Translations under genes and position numbers: made by a program | The notes under the pieces: generated by a model | Told to the model about the DNA's origin: nothing | Seen by the model: the letters and a program-made list of their open reading frames with translations, nothing else | Database searches by the model: none | Source: a virus | Virus record (IMG/VR): IMGVR_UViG_3300025326_000023 | Span: 1 to 64,000 of that record | Length of the DNA stretch: 64,000 nt | Reading direction: 5' to 3' (one strand) | Shown here: piece after piece, positions 1 to 6,172 of the stretch | How the letters are laid out: the number at the start of each line of letters is the position of its first letter | How positions within the stretch are numbered: the stretch's first letter is position 1

Positions 1-160
<160 letters not shown>

Positions 161-603
161 GGCATTCCTGCAGGCCCGCAGTGCGGAACCAGGGTTCGGG
201 CACGGCGATGGCCTGGGTCCAGCGTTGCCAGAGTCGCTGGATCTGAAACCACTGCTGGACGACGAATTCCCACTGGGCCTTGCGCGACTTGGGGGCGGGT
301 TCGGCGCGGCGGAGTTGGAGCAGGTAGACGCGATCGCTGGCCGCCCAGGGGATGGCGGCCAGTTTGTGGCGGCGCGAGCTGAGCCGGCCGCCGTAGCCCG
401 TGGTGACCTGGACGTAGTGGGTCAGGCCGCGGCCGTCCTTGCCCATCACGTCGGCGCCGAAGAAGTCGACCTTGAAGAAGCGGGCCTTGATCGCCCGGCG
501 GGTGTGGGTGCAGGCCAGGAGGGCGCGGCAGAAGTGTTCGGCGGCCACTTCGGCTTGGCGGCGCTTGGCCACGGGCAGGGGGCGGGGGTTGCGCATGATC
601 AGC

Positions 604-1071
604 TCACGGGCGGGGCGAGACGAAGAAATACTGCCGGCCTGTATCTGCGGGGGTGGCCGGGTTGTCACGGATGAAGGCCAGCAGTTCGTCGATGACATCG
701 GGCGGTGCGTGCACTTCCCGGCCGTCGGCCAGGAGAATTCCGTTGATGTTGCTCCTGACAACGACAACCTGATCGAGACGCACGGCAAACCCAACGCGAG
801 CAGGCGGGTCGTCCGCCGTAACCTTGGCCGCAACGTTGGCCGGCACGGCGGCTTCACCGGGTTCGCGCGGCAAGGAACAGCGCCGGGCATTCAGCCGGTC
901 CGAATCGCAGATGATCGCCATCCCGTGCCTTTCATGCGCAAGTAGGAAATCATGGAACGCGGCCAGCTCGGCGTGGGCCTCGGCGATCGACTCCCCGCGG
1001 TCGCGCCAGCAGGACCAGAAGGGAACGCGGGAGTTGCACCTTTTACAGACCAAGTAGAAGCCCGTGGACAC
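604..1071 (-). CDS. Hypothetical protein with CxxC motif
   Basis: I do not recognise this 155-residue protein. Near its N-terminus it has CKRCNSRVPFWSC, a cysteine cluster that may bind zinc. The middle (VGFAVRLDQVVVVRSNINGILLADGREV) looks like beta strands. I chose a GTG start at 1071 because AAGGAA lies just upstream and the gene then fits behind its neighbour (stop at 1085) without overlap. The ATG at 1116 would overlap that neighbour by 32 bp. It lies between two small genes on the same strand in what looks like an early or accessory operon. Confidence 0.5.
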   Translation of the reverse strand: MSTGFYLVCKRCNSRVPFWSCWRDRGESIAEAHAELAAFHDFLLAHERHGMAIICDSDRLNARRCSLPREPGEAAVPANVAAKVTADDPPARVGFAVRLDQVVVVRSNINGILLADGREVHAPPDVIDELLAFIRDNPATPADTGRQYFFVSPRP

Positions 1072-1084
1072 GGGGCAGGTTCCT

Positions 1085-1345
1085 TTATGGCGAGGGGCCG
1101 TCGTTCTGGGTTGCAATCAACTCCTCGGTGGCGAGGGCCCAAGCCTGGTCCATGGCGCTGGTGGTGAGGGCGATCTGCTTGTCGAGTTCGTCGCGGCTGC
1201 AGACGCCGCGCGCGATGAGGACTTCTTCGATGGCGGTGAGGTTGGCCAGCAGGCCCTGGTGCCAGCGGTTGTTGGCGTCGATCAATTGGGCCAAGATGCC
1301 GAGGGCGGGATGATCTGGATCGGCATCAGTCGGGGGCTGCATCAT
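1085..1345 (-). CDS. Small helical hypothetical protein
   Basis: This 86-residue protein is predicted mostly helical from its pattern of Leu, Ala and charged residues (GILAQLIDANNRWHQGLLANLTAIEEVLIARG). I know no family for it. It has two adjacent ATG codons at its start and no strong ribosome-binding site. It ends 13 nt before the GTG start of the next gene on the same strand, which supports a shared transcript. It could be a small phage regulatory or accessory protein; no function can be assigned. Confidence 0.45.
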   Translation of the reverse strand: MMQPPTDADPDHPALGILAQLIDANNRWHQGLLANLTAIEEVLIARGVCSRDELDKQIALTTSAMDQAWALATEELIATQNDGPSP

Positions 1346-1564
1346 AACGCACCGCCATGTGTTGATGGTACGGCGTGGCTCGCCCGCAACGTGGAGGCCC
1401 TCAGTTCCGGCACCCGTTGCCTGTGTCGGGATCCGTCACGTAAGGCGCTGGAATCAGGGGAATCGAGCCCCGTCGGGCTGGTCCTACCAATCCTCCAGCG
1501 TCTGCGTCTGCCGGCCTCTCCAGTCCCGAGGGACTGGCGAGCCACTGTTGCTTGAAATTTGGGG
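1346..1564. other. Gene-free stretch with an inverted repeat
   Basis: No convincing gene is seen here. The stretch holds a 7-bp inverted repeat (CGCTGGA at 1446-1452 and TCCAGCG at 1494-1500) enclosing smaller complementary segments, and a second hairpin around 1519-1533 (CAGTCCCGAGGGACTGG). On the minus strand the first element has a T-arm-like stretch, but it does not fold into a full tRNA. It could be an RNA structure or part of a transcription signal. Confidence 0.3.
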
Positions 1565-1834
1565 TTATGGTCGTTCGGTTGGCGAACGGTCGTAGTCCTT
1601 ATCGGCCTGGATCAGATACGCCCCGTCTTCGGGTTGGAAGCAGGTGCGAACCGTGATCCGCGTGGGGTTGGCGGCCACCAGGGTGGAGAAGCGGATGGTG
1701 TAGCTGCCGCCGTGTTGCCAGGCGATGCACCACTTGAGCATCTTCAGTTCCTGCAGGGCGCGTTCCAGGCGGGGGATCAGTTCGTCGCGGGAGAGCGCGT
1801 GCAAGTCCGGTTCGAGCTGCGGATCGGTCCTCAT
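1565..1834 (-). CDS. Hypothetical protein, 89 residues
   Basis: I do not recognise it. The N-terminal half is helical (SRDELIPRLERALQELKMLK) and the second half looks like three or four strands (SYTIRFSTLVAANPTRITVRTCFQ). The start codon lies at the edge of a TTCATTCCTCATT-type repeat array, so the repeat supplies the sequence in front of the gene and possibly the ATG itself. It ends with a polar tail (KDYDRSPTERP). The neighbour upstream, on the same strand, is a DUF1580-like DNA-binding protein. Confidence 0.45.
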   Translation of the reverse strand: MRTDPQLEPDLHALSRDELIPRLERALQELKMLKWCIAWQHGGSYTIRFSTLVAANPTRITVRTCFQPEDGAYLIQADKDYDRSPTERP

Positions 1835-1844
1835 TGTTCATTCC

Positions 1845-2132
1845 TCATTCCCGATTCTTCATTTCGTCTTTCGCGTCCTTGGTCATTCCATTGAAGGCTT
1901 GGACGTAGCGATCGTAGGCGGCCGGGCTGGTAGCCATCGCGCCGTTACCCAGGTAGCAGCATTCCAGGCGGACGATCCGGCCGGTCACAGGCGAGCGACG
2001 GCCGCGGGTGATCAGGCTGTAGGCGGTGCCGTAGGAGATCTTCATGGCGCGGGGCACGTGCAGCAGCGAGACCGGGTTTTCTTCCAAGATCTTGGGATTG
2101 AGCGAGAGGCCTCGGGCGGTGTAGCGGCGCAT
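1845..2132 (-). CDS. DUF1580-like DNA-binding protein
   Basis: The 95-residue protein starting MRRYTARGLSL contains LLHVPRAMKISYGTAYSLITRG, a helix-turn-helix-like segment, and RIVRLECCYLGNGAMATSPAAYDRYVQAF. This fits the pattern of DUF1580 proteins (helix, turn, 'RW..G', then 'iklE...ggk..TS.eAl.rF'), a family I know mainly from planctomycetes. It probably binds DNA like small MerR or excisionase-type proteins. I chose ATG 2132; the longer reading frame from 2168 adds residues with no family match. It heads the leftmost minus-strand gene group and diverges from the capsid operon. The C-terminus (MTKDAKDEMKNRE) comes from repeat sequence. Confidence 0.45.
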   Translation of the reverse strand: MRRYTARGLSLNPKILEENPVSLLHVPRAMKISYGTAYSLITRGRRSPVTGRIVRLECCYLGNGAMATSPAAYDRYVQAFNGMTKDAKDEMKNRE

Positions 2133-2275
2133 AGTCAAGCATGATTGACGACCTCCAGGCTTCGACAACTATCGCTAATGATAATCAGGTCGCGTTGTGA
2201 CGCAAGGGGGAAACGCTTTACTGAACGGGAGAGGAGGCAAACACCAACCAGATTCTCCACGCCCCCAGGTTGTTT
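2133..2275. promoter_or_regulatory. Divergent intergenic region between early and head genes
   Basis: The 140 bp between the minus-strand DUF1580-like gene and the plus-strand scaffold gene must hold the start signals for both directions. It contains a -10-like GATAAT at 2180-2185, without a well-placed -35 element, and a near-palindrome GCGTTGTGACGC at about 2192-2203. A GAGGAGG at 2231-2237 is too far (about 38 nt) from the scaffold start to serve as its ribosome-binding site. Confidence 0.3.
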
Positions 2276-3505
2276 ATGCCCAAGAAAGCCTCCTCTGTGC
2301 CGGCGGGCGCTTCGTCGAGCGGCGCCGATTCTTCCGAAGCTCTGGATTCTAGCCAACAGGATGCCGGCGCGGTCGCAACCGCCGCTGAGAACGCCGCGGT
2401 GCAGGATCAGGACGCCGGCCAGCAGGCCGGGTCTGCCGCGTCCGAGGCGGCTGTTGGTGCGGGTGCCGGCAGGCAGGCTGCCGGCGCGGCTGCCGCAGCG
2501 CGCGGAGCGGAAGCGGGCCAGGACGCTGGCCAGGACGCCGGCGGCGCGGACGGGCAGCCGAGTTGGCTGGACCTGGTGCGCAAGCAGGGGTTTGAGAACG
2601 TGGAGTCCGAAGAGGACGCCCGCCAGCGGCTGCTGGACGCCTACCAGCAGGAGCGGAGCCGGCTGGACGAATTGGAGAAGCGCTGGCAGCAATTCGAGCC
2701 GCTGATCGCCTACGGCCAGCAGTACATCGACTCGCTGCAAAAGCAGCAGGCGGGCGGGCAGCCGGCGGGTCAGGCGGCCCAAGCCGCGGCCGCGCCGGAG
2801 CAGCCGTCCGTCTGGCCGCAAATCCCCGAGGTCGATCTGGACGCGGTGGAGCGGTACCGCGACGACAAGGGCGAATGGAAGTTCAACACCCCGCCCGAGC
2901 TGCGGCACCAGGCGGAGCAGGCAGCGGCGGCGATCCAGAAGTGGCAGGTGGGCATGGCCCTGCGGCCCCAGCAGACGCTGGAGCCGATCATCAAGCAGGT
3001 GGCCCGGCAGGTGAGTGAAGAGTTGCTGCGCGAGCAGTTCGGCATGGAGCCGAAGGAGCTGGTGCAGCGGCTGGACCTGAGCGGCGAGCAGCAGTTCGTG
3101 CAGCAGCAGGCCAACGAACTGGCGCCGGTGCTGTACGAGCGCGATCCGCGGACGGGCCAGTTGGACCTGCAGCGGCTGAGCGCGGTGGGGCAGGCTTTCA
3201 CGACGGCGCTGGAGGACCTGGAGCGGGGCGGGATGTCGTCGGCGGCCAGCCGGATGTACTTCGCCCGCCAACTGATCGCTCCGCTGCTGACCCAGCAGCA
3301 GCAACAGCAGGTCACCCAGGCGGCCCAGCAGCAGGCGGCCAAAAAGAAAACAGAACACTTGCACCGCGGAGCGGCGCGCAGCGTTGCGGACAGGGACGGC
3401 TCGGTATCTCGAAACCAAGATGGCAACTCCGACCAGAACAAACACGAGAGCTTCGGCACCGCCACGGTGCGGAAGATGCTGGACGGGGGAGTCATGTTCA
3501 CATAG
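2276..3505 (+). CDS. Capsid scaffold protein
   Basis: The 409-residue protein has an Ala/Gly/Gln/Asp-rich disordered N-terminus (residues 1-95), a coiled-coil-forming middle (ARQRLLDAYQQERSRLDELEKRWQQ) and a Gln-rich C-terminal part with QQQQQQVTQAAQQQAAKKK. It lies directly upstream of the major capsid protein with a 12-bp gap. High charge, low complexity, coiled coil and this position are typical of phage scaffolding proteins, which guide capsid assembly inside the procapsid and then leave it. The role is inferred from position and composition, as scaffolds share little sequence. ATG 2276 is preferred over an in-frame TTG six bases upstream. Confidence 0.75.
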   Translation: MPKKASSVPAGASSSGADSSEALDSSQQDAGAVATAAENAAVQDQDAGQQAGSAASEAAVGAGAGRQAAGAAAAARGAEAGQDAGQDAGGADGQPSWLDLVRKQGFENVESEEDARQRLLDAYQQERSRLDELEKRWQQFEPLIAYGQQYIDSLQKQQAGGQPAGQAAQAAAAPEQPSVWPQIPEVDLDAVERYRDDKGEWKFNTPPELRHQAEQAAAAIQKWQVGMALRPQQTLEPIIKQVARQVSEELLREQFGMEPKELVQRLDLSGEQQFVQQQANELAPVLYERDPRTGQLDLQRLSAVGQAFTTALEDLERGGMSSAASRMYFARQLIAPLLTQQQQQQVTQAAQQQAAKKKTEHLHRGAARSVADRDGSVSRNQDGNSDQNKHESFGTATVRKMLDGGVMFT

Positions 3506-3516
3506 AGGGTTGAGCA

Positions 3517-4665
3517 ATGGCGTACACGGGGTATGACATTGTGGCTTTCGATCGGCTGGCCGCCACCACGATGGCGGACCACATCCGAAAGGTGACGGAA
3601 GCCCATCTGAAGAAGTACGTAGTCCCCGCCCAGATTGTTGCCAGCGGGCGGGCCACCTACAACCACGGCGGGCGCGGCTTCGACTGGCCGGTGGAGTACC
3701 GCCGTCACAACGTAAGCGCTTCCACGGGCGCCAACGTGAGAACGTACACGCCCACCAACCGTTGGAAGCAGGCCTATCTGCCCTGGCGCGGCTACCAGAC
3801 GACCGACGTCATCAGCCGGGCGGAGTTGAACGCCAACCGGGGGGAAGCGGCCATCATCAAGGTCCTGGACGGCTTCATGGACAAGCTGAAGAAGTCGCTG
3901 GATCAGGCCCTGGCCCGCCAGTTTTTCAACGACGGCAATGCCAACGTCGATTACTGGCACGGCTTCGAGTCGATGTTCGGCACCAACGGCACGGTCACCG
4001 CCACGACGGGCGCCCAGCGGGCGACCAACGCGGCCGATCTGGTGGCCTACCCCTACGACACCTACGCCGGCCTGAGCACGGAGCTGGGCAACTACGGCGG
4101 GGCGGTGATCGACGGGATCTGGCCGGCGGGCGACACGGATCCGCAGTACGAGTTCTGGTCGCCGCTGATGCCCTTCGGCGATTCGACCAACGCCGAGCAC
4201 ACGAGCGCCACCGACACCTGGGTGGGTCAGTGCGACGAGGTCCTGGGCTTTGCCATCACGCATGCCGGCAAGAACGGCGGGCCGGACGCGCAGCCGACGA
4301 CCTGCATCATGGATCGCTCCATGTTCAACGGGCTGAAAAACAAGATGCGCGGCAAGGAAAGCCTGCAGGTGGCGCGGACGGAGAAGAACGTCTCGCTGGT
4401 GGTTCTGGGCTTCGCGAACGTGATCGTCGTGGACGGGATCGAGTGCACGGCGGAGAACTCCTGCCCGGCCAACGTGGGCTACATGTACAGCTACGCGAAC
4501 ATGGAGCTGCGTTGCCAGGAGGACGAGATGTTCGGCAGCGACGGGCCGGAGTACGACATCGACACGCAGTCGCATAAGGCGGCGGTGTTTACGCACTCCA
4601 ACCTGCTGTTCGGCACGCCCCGGAACTTCGTGAAGATTTTCAAGGCCAACTCTCAGATCGCCTGA
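3517..4665 (+). CDS. Major capsid protein
   Basis: This 382-residue protein follows the scaffold gene and forms the capsid shell. It starts MAYTGYDIVAFDRLAA. It has the features of phage coat proteins: a helical N-terminal arm (HIRKVTEAHLKKYVV), long alternating strand and loop regions, a central 'DGFMDKLKKSLDQALARQFFNDG' helix, and a C-terminal part with NVGYMYSYANMEL and HKAAVFTHSNLLFGTPRNF, typical of the last strands. An HK97 fold is expected for tailed phages but cannot be proved by eye. A GAGG/GAG-type ribosome-binding site precedes the start. The next gene, 46 bp downstream, encodes a probable decoration protein. Confidence 0.8.
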   Translation: MAYTGYDIVAFDRLAATTMADHIRKVTEAHLKKYVVPAQIVASGRATYNHGGRGFDWPVEYRRHNVSASTGANVRTYTPTNRWKQAYLPWRGYQTTDVISRAELNANRGEAAIIKVLDGFMDKLKKSLDQALARQFFNDGNANVDYWHGFESMFGTNGTVTATTGAQRATNAADLVAYPYDTYAGLSTELGNYGGAVIDGIWPAGDTDPQYEFWSPLMPFGDSTNAEHTSATDTWVGQCDEVLGFAITHAGKNGGPDAQPTTCIMDRSMFNGLKNKMRGKESLQVARTEKNVSLVVLGFANVIVVDGIECTAENSCPANVGYMYSYANMELRCQEDEMFGSDGPEYDIDTQSHKAAVFTHSNLLFGTPRNFVKIFKANSQIA

Positions 4666-4711
4666 GCGGCGGGGCCTGATTTCTGAACGCTAAACTCGAA
4701 GGAGTAGCGAT

Positions 4712-5329
4712 ATGGCGGAAACTGGATTCAATGCCGTGCAACTCGGCGACACCATTCCGGGCACGGATTCGAGCGGCGGGCTGGTGAACGCGAGTTTGCT
4801 GGGCACGATCAAGCGGTTTGACAATCTGGCCCTGACGGCCGGGGATTCCGTGAAGGCCTTGCGGAGTCACGGGCCGGTCTGGGGCGTGCTGCTGCGGAAC
4901 TTGTCGGGCGGCGCGCTCTTGGGCAAGCGGCTGGCGCTGTGCAAGCAGACGGCGGGCTATTCGATCATCGAAGCGGCCAGCGGCTACGGGGCGGCGCTCT
5001 ACGACGCGCCCGTGGTGGCGATCGACCCCTGGCTGCCGACGGCGGGCGTAGCCAACAACGACATCTTCATCGGGGTCTTCTACGGACCCACGATCCTGAT
5101 GGCGCCCAGCAGCGGCAGCGACATCCTGGCCACGGCCGCGGTGGGCACGCCGCTGGTCTGCTCGGACGACAACAACGGGCGGATCACGCCGGCGGCGCCG
5201 GCCAGCGATTCAGCGGTCTACAACGCTGCCAACGCGGTCTTCGGGCGGAGCCTGTACGCCTTCAGCAGCGCGGCCACCGATCAGGAGATTGCGGTGTACA
5301 TGCACTGTCCCTGGTTCCCCACGGGGTAA
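4712..5329 (+). CDS. Capsid decoration or stabilisation-type protein
   Basis: The 205-residue protein directly follows the major capsid gene. It is rich in small residues and beta-type segments (IIEAASGYGAALYDAPVVAIDPWLPTAG; NDIFIGVFYGPTILM). It has no enzyme motif. Phages often place a head decoration or capsid-stabilising protein here, and this is the most likely role. A good ribosome-binding site (GAAGGAGTAGCGAT) precedes ATG 4712. It is followed by a strong terminator at 5406-5441, so the scaffold-capsid-decoration genes can form one highly expressed transcription unit. Confidence 0.55.
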   Translation: MAETGFNAVQLGDTIPGTDSSGGLVNASLLGTIKRFDNLALTAGDSVKALRSHGPVWGVLLRNLSGGALLGKRLALCKQTAGYSIIEAASGYGAALYDAPVVAIDPWLPTAGVANNDIFIGVFYGPTILMAPSSGSDILATAAVGTPLVCSDDNNGRITPAAPASDSAVYNAANAVFGRSLYAFSSAATDQEIAVYMHCPWFPTG

Positions 5330-5405
5330 TCGCCGCGGGCTGGCCGGGGAGGATCGCGAACACGAAGCATTGTCGTGTGGCGACAGCCACGGTGTGGTGG
5401 TGGTG

Positions 5406-5441
5406 GGCGGCGGCGTGGCTTTGCTGCGCCGCCGTTTTTTT
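5406..5441 (+). terminator. Rho-independent terminator after the capsid genes
   Basis: A 7-bp GC-only stem (GGCGGCG with CGCCGCC at 5427-5433) is followed by G and seven T residues (5435-5441). It stands between the decoration gene and the terminase small subunit. It would end or attenuate transcription of the capsid block and lower terminase expression. Confidence 0.85.
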
Positions 5442-5497
5442 GTTTGTTGTTGGTTGTTAGACATCGGGTATTTCGTCGTTCGTCATTTGGAGACAGT

Positions 5498-6172
5498 ATG
5501 GCCAGCGATCAGGAGGATCTCGATCGGGCCGATCTGGATCTGGAGCAGGAACTGCTCTCCCACCAGGACTGCAGCAAGTGCGGGCGGAGCCTGCCGCTGA
5601 CCGAGCAGCACTGGTACCGGGACAACCGCCGCCAGAACGGCTTCAAGCGGATCTGCAAGAGCTGCTTCAACGGGCAGCAGGAGGCGCTGCGGGACCGCTC
5701 GCTGGAAGATCGTATCGCTTGCCTGGACGCCAAGATGATTGCCCGCCTGGAGCGGATGGTGGCAATCGAGCAGCCGGGTATCCCGCACCTGGCCAAGTTC
5801 TTCGAGACGGCGGTGCGGGCCTGCGGCGGCGTGGACGGGCTGGTCCAGCACATGATGGCCGGGATGCTGATGTCCAAAGCCGGCGGTGAGACCCGGCGCA
5901 AGTACGTGCAGATGATTTGGGAGGCCAGCCAGAAGCTGTCCGAGATGGGGCTGGCCAAGGTGCCGGTGGACCTCTTGAGCGACGAGGACCTGGAGGCGGA
6001 GATCCAGAAACGGCTGGCGGCGCTCCGCGCGTCGGAAGGCGCGGATGCCGAGGGGGACGAGGCGGCCGAGGCGAGCGCGGAATCCGACGATGAGCTCGGC
6101 GGCGAGCCGGGAGAGGAATTGGACGACCCTCTGCTATTGGCCCTGCGGGAAGGCCAGGAGGATGCCGCGTGA
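5498..6172 (+). CDS. Terminase small subunit (probable)
   Basis: The 224-residue protein overlaps the start of the large terminase gene by 4 bp (GTGA) and is therefore the likely small subunit, which binds packaging DNA and hands it to the motor. An N-terminal cysteine cluster, CSKCGRSLP...RICKSC (residues about 24-58), looks like a zinc-binding or HNH-like knuckle. The middle is helical and the C-terminus is very acidic. The zinc motif is not part of the classic TerS fold, so a packaging-associated HNH-like cofactor is the alternative. I chose ATG 5498, preceded by GGAGA, over a longer frame that runs back through the terminator. Confidence 0.6.
   Translation: MASDQEDLDRADLDLEQELLSHQDCSKCGRSLPLTEQHWYRDNRRQNGFKRICKSCFNGQQEALRDRSLEDRIACLDAKMIARLERMVAIEQPGIPHLAKFFETAVRACGGVDGLVQHMMAGMLMSKAGGETRRKYVQMIWEASQKLSEMGLAKVPVDLLSDEDLEAEIQKRLAALRASEGADAEGDEAAEASAESDDELGGEPGEELDDPLLLALREGQEDAA

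Noticed and set aside
1446-1500. tRNA-like stretch on the minus strand
   Set aside because: GGGGCTCGATTCCCC looks like a T-arm and CGCTGGA/TCCAGCG like an acceptor stem, but only about 55 nt lie between the ends and no anticodon arm fits.
2135-3517. Long minus-strand frame opposite the scaffold gene
   Set aside because: It is an antisense shadow of Gln/Ala-rich coding sequence. It is Leu/Arg-rich, has no family pattern and no ribosome-binding site.
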